DNA of 64,000 bases from Carex sylvatica. Its lineage: Eukaryota; Streptophyta; Magnoliopsida; Poales; Cyperaceae. Where the stretch lies: positions 124,001 to 188,000 of the forward strand of contig CAXKVR010000056.1 in the NCBI GenBank assembly GCA_964058845.1. Reading direction: 5' to 3'. Position numbers and translations under genes: made by a program. This document shows, in pieces, positions 46,535 through 58,544 of this stretch. The notes below the pieces were generated by a model. The model was not told the DNA's origin. It saw nothing but the letters and a program-made list of their open reading frames with translations, and did not search any database. Each line of letters opens with the position of its first letter. Within the stretch, counting starts at the first letter, position 1.

Positions 46535-47112
46535 CTAAAATTTCAATTGTGATTTGTAATGAAAGAAAAATGTTTTAAATGCAGTGTATATATAATAGAA
46601 GGAATCATTTTCTTCTTTTTCAGATGGTTCAGGATCCTAATATTGATACCAACATCGGTCATTTTCAAAAATCTTAATTTTGAGGTTGTCTGATTCATTT
46701 TGAAAGAATAGGAACTAATCATCTGTTTGGGTATGTGCCTCCAGATTAAATTTATTTGGGCAACAGCATAAAATTCATTATTATTACCTTGTTCTATCCA
46801 TATTATTTTAACGATAATTTGTGAACAGATCTTTGACGATAATTTGTCAACGATAATTTAATATTTAAAAAAAAAAAAAAAAAACCTGTTCATTTACTGC
46901 ACAAAGCCAAATATAGAAAGCAGTATATACAAACAACCGTAGCTATGTACAGTCTTACCAAAAGTTCTCCATAAAAATAGAACTTAAAAAACAAAATCTT
47001 GAACTAACTAATTGTTGATTATTTCCTCCAGCCAAAAAGTTTCAAATCTCTCTTTCTCTGTAAGCTAACTACAGCTTATGATTAGATCATGTATAAAGTT
47101 TGTATCTATTCG
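46535..47112. other. Intergenic, 3' flank of the RLP4-like gene
   Basis: No further terpene synthase exons are found here. It includes a poly-A run (about 46868-46884) and the probable 3' UTR of the neighbouring minus-strand gene. Confidence 0.45.
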
Positions 47113-50100
47113 TCAAGAGAGAGGTATACTTTCACTGGCATTGGCATTTTTCAAAGTTTCGTGCTGCCGGTGATGTTTTCCGAGTTGTATCTCTCTATAG
47201 TGGGTTCTTGCTTTAGCATATGGAGCCTCCCTCGCTACAAATGAGAAAGAAAGAGAGGAATATCAGACAGAATCAAGATTGCTACTTTCTTTAGGGGGAA
47301 TTTCATGTATATCCCTCAAAAACCTTGAAATTACACATTTCCCCCTCTAAAATTCATAATATCACGAGAAGAGATTCCCTTACAACATTTGAAAGTTACA
47401 ACATCTTAAAACAATTTGATTTTGCAATTTTTAAAATCTAAACAATAGATCCAAACTGTTCAACATGATATCTATATTAAGTATCTTACAAAACTGCTAT
47501 TTTTCGAGTGGTCCAGAATTGTCTAAAAATAGCAGTTTTGTAAGATACTTAATAAATAGTAAAAAAATTCAGAAAAATGTAAAATTTTATCTTAAAGCAC
47601 ATATTAATATAGAGATCGTGTTTAACGATTTGGATTGACTATTTGGACTTTGAAAATCACAAAACCAAATTGTTATATGTTGTAAGTGGATCCCTCCTCT
47701 AATATCATATATACTCTTCTAAATTTAAAATGAGTTTAAATAGAAAATGCAATAAATTGGATAAATTTGTGAATTTTTGAGGGTGAATTTTTGGCATGGT
47801 ATAAACAAAAATTATAAATCAGTACAACATATGTATGCCGTTATGTCGCAAATTCTACACAACATCCAGATAACTTCAAACTTACACTGAATGTTTTATT
47901 TATTTATTTTTATTTTTATTTTTTTATGAGAAGCCCGTAGGCACACTGAATGTTGCTCATATTTGCAATTCAATACTAATCTTTTTGGGCATTCTTTGAA
48001 GACACTAAACCATAAAATCAAGGTCCAGTCAAGCAAAAATTGACTACTTAACAGTATTAACTCAACCAAATCACTATTTCAATCAGTTTATGCAAACTTC
48101 AAAATCTGCAATTAAATTTTACTCGGCTCGATTTTATTCATATTTGGCTTAAAGAAAAAGGAAGCAAAGTTGGTCAAGGGGAAACTCAAAAACCAAGCCA
48201 AAAAGCTTAAGGAGGGGCCAATTTTACATTAGCAATAATTATTAAATTGGGTGATACTAATTTAAGGGCCTTCTATTTCCCATACTATTTTTTCTATTAT
48301 AACATATGTGTATATATCATTTTCAGCCTGGATCGCAAAAAAACTGAAAAAAAATACTAAATGTTGTAAGTTTGTAAAATAACAAATTTTAACTCTTTAT
48401 AATAAAAACAAATTAAATAGAAATTATTACATAGTTAAAGTTTGCACCTTTTAGATCTATTAATTGATAATGAACAATCTTTGAAATTCCTAAATCTTGA
48501 AAAGATAGAATCAAGATTGCATGAAAAATCAAAAGAATTTGAAATGCCAGAACACAAGTAATTCTTACCTTCTTATTAAATCAACTAAATTAAGAAGGCT
48601 AACTTTATTTTAAGTATGTAGCACGAGACTCTTGACTAAGATGGAGTATAAGAGAAATGAAAGAAGCACCAATCATAGAGATGTCAAAAAGCAATAATTT
48701 ATTTTTTATATGAAGTAATTTTCGCAAATTAAGGGAAGTTCATGCCCCTCCATTACCCCCCCCCCCCCCCATATAATATAATAATTGTTAGTTTTATTTT
48801 AGCCTCACCTGCTGCCAATTTCTGGGCACGAAGAATGTTTTGCCTCCGCTTCCACCAACAAGTTATGAAAACTAGCACAAACAAAAGAGCAAACAGCGAG
48901 CCAAATGCTATGCCAATTTTAGCACCAACTGACAGGTGGGGCCCACATTCTGGCAGCCCGGGAATCCCGCATAACCCATCATTGCCTGTAAAACTGTAAT
49001 GCCATTTTAAATTGGTTATTGTGCAAAGGATAAACAAGGCTTGGATTTTATTAACAAGTCATTCAGACTCTTAACTTTTTATTTATGGTGTGATTTCATG
49101 TATTCCCCTTCTACAAATCAAAATATTACCCCTGAAAAAAGAGAATCATGTATAACCCATAAAAAGTATGGAAGAGGCCTTCCATTATAATTTTACATTT
49201 CGTGAGCCATACATGACATTATTCCTGTCTTTATACATTTTATTAGGGTATCCAGGTGATCCAATCTTGAAACGTTTCCAGGTGAGTTTATAAAGTACCT
49301 ATTTTAATAGAAAAGACAATAAAGTGGGTAAATTTGTGAGGTTTTGAAATTTAGAAGGGCAAAAATGATATTATGAATTTTAGAGGGGAATATACGTAAT
49401 TCGAAGTTTTTTAGGAGTATACATGAAATTCTCCCTTTCTTTTCTTACTTGAATCTAGCTCTGTGAAGAGGCCTTCCGCCAAGGTTAGCCGGAACTTTTC
49501 CAGTAAGAGAATTGCCATTAAGATTCCTACAAAAGAGAATTTATAATTTCGGGCTTCTAATTGAGCTTAATTCAACAAAAGATAAAATCAACACAGGCAA
49601 TCTTACAATATCAGTAAATTTTGGAGTGCACCCAGACGCTCTGGAATTGTGCCATTGAGCTCATTATACGATAGATCCCTACGACAACAAAATTGTGTTA
49701 GTGTCGGCTTTTACCATCTAATCTGCTGTCGTCATTTTTACTTATTTGCCTTATTTGAGATTTTCATGTTAAATTAGAAGGTTCTGAGTTTTGCAGCAAC
49801 CATGTTATCTAGATTTAAATTCCAAAAAAAATAAAAATAAGAATCTGCAATAATACTATTACCTGAAAGCAAAAAAAGTGAGGCAATTGATAATAAGAAA
49901 GAGAGGAAAATTTTAAAAGACTAAACTGTTGGAAAAGAATTATTAAAGGTGTGTCGTTATGTTTTCTAGGGTTATGACTTACAAATGATATAACTTGTTT
50001 TCGGAGGGAACATATCTGGGGATAATATCTTAAAAGAACTGGAGTATATGTAATGTACTTACAGAACTTGCAATTTAGCAATCTCACCAAGTGTCACCGG

Positions 50101-52746
50101 GATAGGACCCCTAATGCTGTTCTCACTCAAATTTCTATTTTGAGACAAAAAAAAAAAAAAGGTTACGAAATTAAATAAATGAATTTTTGTAATCAGTTAG
50201 AGTTGACCTACCAAAGTCCAAAATTAAGTTTGCAAACTCACATGCTTTGAAGATGTTGCAGTTTTGATATTTCGTTTGGCAAGAACCCCCTCAATCCTTG
50301 GTTGTCCAGCCCTCTACATATTAAAAAGATAACAAAGATGAGATATATAATTGATATATTTTTATTTCTAAGATTGATGCAAGCATACAAGAGTTCTAGA
50401 ACATAGAAATAGTAGAAGAGATATATTATATTACAATCCATCAATGACCCATTTGCCCTTGGTGCTATCAAACTGACAGTCGACCCCACTCCAAGGATGT
50501 TGCTGTGGTACACAAGGGTCACCATTCCATCCGAACCGAAGAGGGAGCCCCAGCATAGCCTTCACAATTCGCAGTGCCGAAACTTTTAAAAGAAGTCGCA
50601 AAAGATAGGTAAAGAATTATTAAATAGCAGTGAAATGCAACTTGATACATATAAAATGGTAATGTCATGTATAGCCAGTGATTTAAGATATTACTATTTG
50701 TACCCAAAGAGCACACATTGTGAAACATTAAAATGTCATATGTGGCATCACCCCCACCCCCTCCAAGGATCAAATTACCAGGCTTGGGTACCAGTTTAGA
50801 AACTTTTTGTTACATGTAGGCAGGCTTATATAATATAATACTTGCATGGATTCTAGTAAATTCAAAGAATGCTGCATACCTTCATCTGTCATAGTAGTCA
50901 TCTCAGCGGCAATTACCTCGAAGACCTCAATTGCACTGATAATAGCATGGCCAGCCAAGGGCTTTAATGTAATTTTGAGTGACTTCCCACTAACTGATAC
51001 AGTTTTATTCAAGACAACAGCGGTGTACTGCTCTCCAGTCATGCGTATCACATCTACGTCCTTAAACATGACATCTCCATTTATCAACACATCAAAAACC
51101 CTTTGCAACTCCTTGGTAACCGCCGGATCAATTTCCGCAAAATGTAACCACACCGAATAATTCTTGTTTGGGTCAATGTCTATTTGAAATGATAACCCGG
51201 TTTCTCTATCCGTACCAACAATGGCTGACTGGTACAGAGCCAGGGGGTAAAAGTTTGGCGAAATTGATGTCTCAGCTATGACATTCTCAGTCGATATAGC
51301 CTTGTCATCTCCAGTAGAAAATGTTTTGATCGGCTTCCAAAACCGGTCCCCGCCCCATTGGGTCCCGTTCAAGTCTTCATCAAAGGCTGGTTTCCCGGTC
51401 CCAGATGACAGTCTCTTCACCGGCCTGAGCACAAACTTATCTACCCATGACTTGCCAAGGTTGTAGGCATTGTCGTCTATTTGGAGAACTTCAATGGACA
51501 AAATAGAGGGGTCACCGTGACCCGTTCCATGGAAACATATAGAGGCTGAGGTGCCAGTGACATCCACAATTGCTTCAGCAAAAGACTGTTCGTCCACACC
51601 ACTCCAGCCAGGTTGGAGAGAAGCAAATTGTGTGCCCTCAACAGATAAGTCAAAGATTGGTTCAGAAGCAAGATTTGGGTCGGCAATCAACCCAAAAAAG
51701 ACCCGTATCTGGTATCGACCAGCTGGGATGTTTTCAATGTAATAGCAATTCTCAGGGCCATCAGAAAGGGGGAAGAAGCGAAGGGTTTTGAGAGGAGGGG
51801 AGATGAAGCTTGGCCGTGTGGCATTGGCAAAGCGGCCACCTGTGTAGCCGAAGTCACGGTACCAGAGTGTGTTGGTGGGTGGTGTACGCACATCTTCTCG
51901 GCTCCCACAACTGATTCGGAGCGTATATGGTCCTGTAAAATTGAAATATTTGTAAGCATGTTTGTAAGCATTGTACCAGAAATTGAAATATTAATTATAT
52001 TCCTTAATTCGATATTGCAATTTAGAATATGCTTTGTAAATGGGGCTTGGTTTATGGAATTAGCTCAATACTACAGTTTGATAATGGCCTGGTTTCAAAG
52101 AATAATTACAAACTATAGACTAACTTTTACCAAATGATCCATAAAATATGCTCGAAAAATAAACTAGAAAATCTAACAAGTTATATATTATGGTACAGAA
52201 CTCAAATAGCTTACACTGGAGTCCCAAAAGCATCTGTTAATTTGGTAATAAAGCAAAGAATAAAACGAGATTGCTGGAAAATATCCAAATACCATAAGGA
52301 AGCTTAACTAGGACCTGAAACCAAAATATTCCTAAATTTTTAATTTTGATAAACCAGTTTTTACCAGAATTATGGATATTTTAATAATGAAAAACAAATC
52401 CATAGTTTCTTGCTAATTTTCAACTAATCAATTCCTTTTTCAGGAGTAAAAAATTGGCTAACTAGACATAAATTACTAGTTCAAGCATAACCGAGAGACT
52501 GAAGAAAGCTAGTAGTTTTAGTATAAGCTACTAAAATTGCGAATTAACAGAAAACAAGGTCAGATTGTTCATAATTGCTTCCATTAAAAGAGCATTGAAG
52601 GTTGAGAGTACAAAAACTGGGGCAAGAGAGGAAGGTAAAAGAGAGAGGTTCTAACCGTTGGATTGAGCAGCAAAAACCCAGAAAGAAGTAGCTGATAGAG
52701 AAATATGGATAAATAGCACCTGAAAAATGGTGGATCCAAGCTGCAT
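47113..52746 (-). CDS. RLP4: Malectin-like/LRR receptor-like protein (RLP4 type), no kinase
   Basis: Nine exons: 52746-52656, 51932-50880, 50582-50435, 50313-50242, 50134-50063, 49678-49607, 49526-49449, 48993-48809 and 47234-47113. All have GT-AG borders and agree in phase, coding for 630 residues. A signal peptide (about 1-27) precedes a malectin-like region (about 31-380; SCGSREDVRTPPTNTLWYRD, LHFAEIDP). Then come the WNGDPCVPQQHPWSGVDC segment, LRRs each on a 72-bp exon (about 431-503) with a further one on the 78-bp exon, a CGIPGLPECGPH pair, one membrane helix (about 553-575) and a short basic tail. There is no kinase domain. Length and order match Arabidopsis RLP4 (At1g28340) and its relative At1g25570, proteins of the cell surface. 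Introns 7 and 8 carry MITEs. Confidence 0.92.
47293..47815. mobile_element. MITE of the ATTTCATGTAT family, split by a nested foldback MITE
   Basis: The left part 47293-47364 (GGGAATTTCATGTATATCCC ... ATTCATAATATCA) and the right part from 47701 (AATATCATATATACTCTTCT ... TTTTTGAGGGTGAATTTTTG) match the uninterrupted copies at 38002 and 39711. It lies in intron 8 of the RLP4-like gene. Confidence 0.78.
47365..47700. mobile_element. Foldback MITE, core family, copy i (nested)
   Basis: Arms GAGAAGAGATTCCCTTACAAC and the inverse GTTGTAAGTGGATCCCTCCTC flank core sequence CTTAATAAATAGTAAAAAAA and AAAATTTTATCTTAAAGCAC. The left copy of the GTGCTTGGAGACC block is deleted. The host repeats (T)AATATCA on both sides (47357-47364 and 47700-47707), a 7-8 bp duplication. 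Confidence 0.83.
49088..49435. mobile_element. Degraded MITE of the ATTTCATGTAT family
   Basis: The right end AGGAGTATACATGAAATTCT and block GATATTATGAATTTTAGAGG are inverse to the family's left end. The left end (GATTTCATGTATTCCCC) is worn. It lies in intron 7 of the RLP4-like gene, its right end only about 14 bp from the exon 7 donor. Confidence 0.65.
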
Positions 52747-53900
52747 TCTCTCTCTCTCGATCGAGATGAGCTTCACTTTCAACTCTCTCTCTCTCTCTCT
52801 CTGTTCCCTGACGCAGTGACCCTCTTACTGCCCAACACGAGCCATAGTTGCCTCGAGATTGTTAATTTAATTTATTAAATTAATGGGTTCATATGGTATG
52901 TTTTGTTTTGTTCCCTCAAACGGTCCCCAAAAAATCATCGTGACTCACACATTGTAACTTAATAACGTGACCACATGACGTAACGATTTTAAAGTATTAA
53001 ATTAATAAAATTTGATATAAATCTTGTTAAATTTACCATCTGTAGATTAACTATTTAACTTTAACATTAGTTGTGAAGGTGTCATGATAAATTTGATGTC
53101 AACAAATATCTTCTTGTTATCTAATTTATTTTTAAAATCAAGAATTTGCATATCTATGTTAAAAGAAAACAAAGAACGGAACTTTTAAGATAATTCATTG
53201 TGAATGAATTTCATATGTATGAATTGACTAATGGAAAATTACACAAGTCAAGAATCTGTAAAATTTTCTTACTTCTAACTCATGCCAGTATATATTTTCT
53301 TTGCTTGTTTCATTGTAGTCTTTCATTTGAGAAAATAATCGCAAGTTCATTGTAGCATTTCTTCTATTAAACGAAACACTAAGAGCATTATGGCATAATA
53401 TATTCTTAAACTTTGCTCTTGACAATAAAGCACTTCAAATAATTAGTTCAGCATTGGGTACCTCTGGGTGCAAATTGGGTACCTCGAGCTCAGCATTTGA
53501 AATTAACCAAAAATGATTAGTTAGCATATTTTGGTAACAGTGCATATTAGTTGGTAATATTTGGCAACAATTGATGCCAAATAAGTCCAAACAGAGATAA
53601 CTGCAGCGATTAGTGGGTTACTCTTTATGCTTTGGATCATAGCCGGTAGGTCCCAGTCACGAGGGCTATGTAAGATTCTCTTACCGGTGGGGTCCACAGA
53701 ACAGATTAGTCCGGATCCTGTGTGGTAAAACGTTCCATTACTGACACTGAGAATGCTGCCATGCTAGCAATAGTACTCGTAACATTTTCTCTCTCAAACA
53801 CAGAAATCAAACCACGGAACTCCTACTTAACAAACTCTGCTGCCACCTCCCACAGACGATCTCGATCTTGTTCGCTCAACAAACCTCCATTTTAAAAGTA
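52747..53900. other. RLP4-like 5' region and intergenic sequence
   Basis: 52747-52802 is a (CT)n-rich tract just upstream of the RLP4-like ATG on the minus strand, so the probable 5' UTR reads GAGAGA there. The rest holds no recognised gene; 53620-53900 is less AT-rich than its surroundings and may be the 5' region of the small frame at 53901. Confidence 0.4.
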
Positions 53901-54181
53901 ATGGAGACGACCAGGCCTATAGTCATATACCCACAACCTTTTGTCAACGAAAGAAGAAAAGGCGTTGAAACGGAGACACTTTCTGCGTGAATAATGACGC
54001 GGTGAGCGGTGTCGTCGTCGTACGAGTTACGACCCTGAAAGCGACATTGACCTTCCTCCTCATTATCGTGCTCCCACGCGACACCGCAATCTCCTCTACA
54101 ATTATTCTTCGGTTCTTATGTGGCGATGCCTTTGTAGCCAGCAGGACTAACAGTAACAGGATCACAAGAGAACTCAAGTAG
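53901..54181 (+). pseudogene. Unrecognised small gene, frameshifted
   Basis: An ATG at 53901 opens METTRPIVIYPQPFVNER and stops at 53990. A second frame (about 53987-54181) has no ATG of its own. It reads NDAVSGVVVVRVTTLKATLT, FLLIIVLPRDTAISSTIILR, FLCGDAFVASRTNSN and stops. Joined by one frameshift, the two would make a small protein of about 90 residues with one or two hydrophobic helices. Base composition is clearly richer in GC than the flanks. I do not recognise the family. The opposite strand also has an open frame (54177-53944) but no ATG at its start. It may be a frameshifted gene, a gene with a short intron I missed, or chance. Confidence 0.4.
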
Positions 54182-54379
54182 ACAACAGTTGTGAGATATA
54201 TCTCATAAATTGTTATAATAAGAAACTTCCTTTTATTTGAAAATTTACAACAAACTGGTTTTTATTTTTATTTATTTTATTTTATTTTTTAAGGCCCGTA
54301 GGCATTTCATATATACAATAGTTAAAATGCAAGGGAGTTAGTTATAATACAAGAGAGCTGTTGTTTGAGTTGCAGCCAT

Positions 54380-54792
54380 TAGAGTTGGAAAAATGGCAAG
54401 ACGGAGCTGGTTCGGTCACGAAACTGCATAGTTACGACACTGAACGTCACGTCATGATGTGTGACTCGCATGTCGCGTGCCATGATCATCTTTTGAAAAT
54501 TTAACACGGCACGGCATGTCACACGAAAGATCCGGTCATAGTATGGCACGGCACGTGATCACACGAGTCACGTGTAATTAGGACCGGTATGTCTTAATCA
54601 AATGGTGAATTTCGAATAAACTAACTTAAATTATGAAAAAATAATTAAACGTGAGAAATGTAACCAGTTACGTATGACTCGCGTGTCGTGATCATCCCTT
54701 GATATTTTGATCACAACATGACACGGCACAATACCAAAGTCACAGCGTGTTAGTCACAGTACAACACGACACGGCTCGTTTTTTCCACTCTA
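54380..54792. mobile_element. hAT-type MITE
   Basis: The ends are TAGAGTTGGAAAAATGGCA and the inverse CGGCTCGTTTTTTCCACTCTA. The candidate 8-bp flanks are GCAGCCAT (54372-54379) and GAAACCAT (54793-54800), 6/8. The interior is rich in ACGGCACG/CGTGTC motifs (CACGGCACGGCATGTCAC, GGCACGGCACGTGATC), unlike the AT-rich flanks. Confidence 0.65.
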
Positions 54793-57700
54793 GAAACCAT
54801 CATGCACATCTATGCATCTACTCTGTAAAAGATCTATTCCTAACTAGAACGTAGTGCAGGTCTTAAAACAAACATTGAGAGACTATGTACCAAGCGCAGT
54901 ATCTCACAGACAGTGTTAAGAAAAGTTCACCAATTACACAGGAAAAAAAACCATGGGTATATAAACCCAGCTGATTGTTGTAGTTACAAATGAATTATTT
55001 AGATTCAGTTCAGTAGGATCAAAAGTCCGTGATTCGGGAATAATTCGAGTATATTTTTAGAATGATTCGGAATTATTCAGACCAAATATCTCGGTCCCAC
55101 AAAGGAGTAAAAAATATCCAAAAAAAATTCGGAAAAAATTCCAAATAATTGGAAAATTTGGAAAAATTAAGTTTATAAAATTCACAAATTATTCGCTAAT
55201 AATTCAATCAAAATTTAATCCAGCTTTCAATTTGCCATCACAAAAAAAAAAATTGCGAATAATTCATGTGACTATGTTGTAGTCAATAAATGAACCCAAA
55301 CTTTATTTTAGTATTTTAATCAACAAATATTATTGTATATTTAGGGTTAGGCCCGCTCTACGGTTCCATAATCCATTGGTATTTAATATTCATATCATTT
55401 TTCTAAATTAATACTTTACTGTTTACAAAGCGTAAAAAGTACATTCAAATAGAATGTCGCGACTTGCGTGACATATTTTTCTATCTAATCCCGAAACAGT
55501 GATTTTAAAAAATAATTATTTAAAATCATTTTTTCCTTTTTGCAAATATGTGATTGATATTTGGTGAATCCATTTGATCCGACTTTAGATGGTTTCTACA
55601 TCCCAAATCTGCTTGTCCAAATTAACACTTGAGGAATCTTAAAAGAAATTCACTTCAAAAAAAAAGGATGGAAATAGTCACTGGCAGTCTGCATATTGAC
55701 ACATGAAAAGTTCAGTTTCAGTTCGACGAGTTCAAAAATTTATGATTCGGGTATAATTCGGAAATAATTCGGTACAAGGCAAAAAAAAAAAAAAAATTTG
55801 GTATTTTTCCGCATTTTTCTCGTGAATAACACGTGACTCGCGTTTTATATGCATTTTATTCACAAATAAAACGTATTATATATTTTTTACGTTTTATTCA
55901 GAGTTCAGTTCAAAAACATCAAAAAGCGTTTAATACGTAAATAGAAGTCGTTTATTCGCGTACTATATCACTATGGCAGTCTGTTGCAATTCAGCGTTTA
56001 ACAAACGAAGAGGAGAGAGATAGACACGCAGCAAGAGATTTCTGGTTCCTCAAATCCGGTTGGGATTTTAGGATATTTGGACACCTATCAGTTGTGGTGC
56101 CCGAAAAGAAATGCAGTGGCTCAGTTCATAACATTCATCTTATTGTTGATATGTAACCTTTGGCTACACGAACATAATCGCCGAAACGGTAAGGAAAATG
56201 TTGTAAAAATAATCAGGTGAGTCTCAATGGAAATTGGAAACTGATGACTGTGATTCATTTCAGACTCACGCTTCCGTTGCCTCCCGGCTTCACGTTTCCG
56301 CCGTCTTGCTGGATCACATTAGTACTTAACAACAATAAGTGCATTCTTTTTTAATGGGGACAGGACATTACAAATATCCAATTAACCTCTTTCCCCAGTT
56401 ACCTTATTGAATTGGTACCAAGTTGAATAGTTAATCAACTTCCCTGCTGTGTTAAGCATTTGAATAAGGCTTAGCAGTTTCATACTACAATAGCCTTTAC
56501 ACAAATTCTAAATGTATACCGGAAATCAACTAAAATAGACTAATTAATTAATTTAAATTGAGTTCACTAAATTATACACGCGCTATAAATTATCAAATAC
56601 ATTCAGTTGATGATTTGACTTGTCACAAGTCATGTTTTTTACTAGTATGTATAATGTATTCAAGTGTTTCAAAATTATAAATTTAACCATATACTACAAC
56701 TCCCATATTTTTAGGACATGATGTGCCCACTTTTTTTTTTGTAGCATTTTAAAAAGAAAAATAATTAAACATGTACATCAACTCTGAATTAATTCAAAAT
56801 CTAGCTAAAAATATTTTCAATCCACAAATTTCAACCTGTGCAACCAAGTAATTGTGGCGAAGCACAACCAAAACCCTAGGGCAAAAACTAAATAACTAAT
56901 AGACCATGACAGTTTGGAAAACACAATTTGTGTGAAACAGCTCACATTTCTGATGCACTAGTTATATACCATGCCATCTGACAATACAATTTGAGTGAAA
57001 CAGCTAACACTTCTGATACAAAACTAATAGACCCCATCAGTTTATAACACAACTTGTGTGTGAAACAACTAACAACTTCGAAGCAAAACAACTTCAAAGA
57101 CAGTTGAGCCAGGTTTAGCACAATTTGTTCCAGGTATTATCTTTTTTTTGACAATTATAGGCTTATAAATATTACGTGCCTTGCACAATGCTAGGCATTT
57201 AGAAACTATGCCACAAATTTTATCTGGAACTCTCATCTCAGCAGTAAAATATATAGGCAGCTAAAAAGATTTATGTAAGACCAATATAATTATATAATCA
57301 GGCACTTGAGCTGAGATGTGAACAAAATATCTATGTTTATGCACTGTTCTTCAGCGACTGGAGCATTGATTCGACGACCAAAATATACAATTAATCATTT
57401 TGCAAAAAAAAAAAAAAACACTAGGGAAATGAGATTGGAATCAAGGGTCTCGGGCTTTCCAAAACAAATTAACTACAATTATCTCTAGAGCTTTGACCAT
57501 TAGGTTGCTAACTATGACTCGATAAAGCACTCTACAGAATAAAAAATTTAACTGCTGAAAACGACTATTTGAAAAAAAAAAATCCAAGACACTAACCCCA
57601 TCCCAACAGACCAAAACAAAACAAAAAATGAAAAATAAAAAAGAAGAAAATTATTCACATGGTATGAAGAAGTTTGGTAAGACCAGCCACCTTATTTTTT

Positions 57701-58544
57701 CCCTTCTTGCATAAATCTCTCTAAAAGCAAAGTCGCAACCAAACTACCTTCTTTTACCTTAAAATGTTTCTAACCTGTAAATAAATAAAAAATGTAAACA
57801 AACAGTTCGCATAAGAGCAGTGGCACATATCTCCAATTATTGTACTTTTACAAACCTACCCTCTTTCTAATAAGTCAAGCAATATATAAGATGAAGTAAC
57901 ATGCCAAAAATAATTCGTGACCAATGAGTGGTACAAGAACCATTGATTCAAATATAGACCCATGTGCTGAAATCATAAATGCAAATGGTGGGTTGGGTCA
58001 AATTTCTGGTAAAATTTGAGGTCAATTTAGGTCAAATTGCTTTTGCTCACCATTGTCTCAGGTTTTAGGTCAGGTTGATTCTAAATTAAGTTCAGGTATA
58101 GACGTCGTCTGGGGTTCAGGTTCATTTGGTTTCAAGCAGTCCACTAAAGAAAGTATTCAGGTTGGGCCCACCTCAGTTTCAATTAGGGATCAGGACATAT
58201 TCTGAGTCCACAAAGATTTTTCTAGTTGATACCGATAAATGGGCAAGTACATACTAAACTGGAACATACATGACCTAATAAATATCAAAGACAGATAGGC
58301 TTCTTATATAATGCTTTATTTCTTCATTAAAATAGACAACAAAAACAAGTCTCAGCTCAGTGCCAGACAGGTAACAACCAATATACTTCACTAAATCCAG
58401 AATAAAACTGAAATACTAACATAAATAAAAAGGACATGCTAGAATGAATATTAAAAGAGAACTCACCAAAAGGGGGTCCTTGTATAAGTCGAGACAAATA
58501 TTTGAATTAATAATTTTCTTTGTATTAATATACAGCGAGCAGTG
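54793..58544. other. Long intergenic region
   Basis: No gene is supported. 55010-55200 and 55700-55920 share GATTCGGGAATAATTCG / GATTCGGGTATAATTCGG motifs and are probably an old repeat. 57409-57530 on the minus strand resembles a tRNA-derived SINE (TAATGGTCAAAGCTC, then CCCTTGATTCCAATCTC) but without a target duplication I can see. The rest is AT-rich; the last few hundred bases may be the 3' UTR of FLY. Confidence 0.4.

Noticed and set aside
48753..48775. Poly-C run as a structural or regulatory G-quadruplex site
   Set aside because: It is a simple homopolymer in an intron of the RLP4-like gene, with no other sign of function.
53944..54177. Minus-strand frame looking like a secreted peptide (LLLLVLLATKAS)
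   Set aside because: Its first codon is TTG and no ATG opens it. The overlapping plus-strand reading has an ATG and equally good composition, so I kept that one only, at low confidence.
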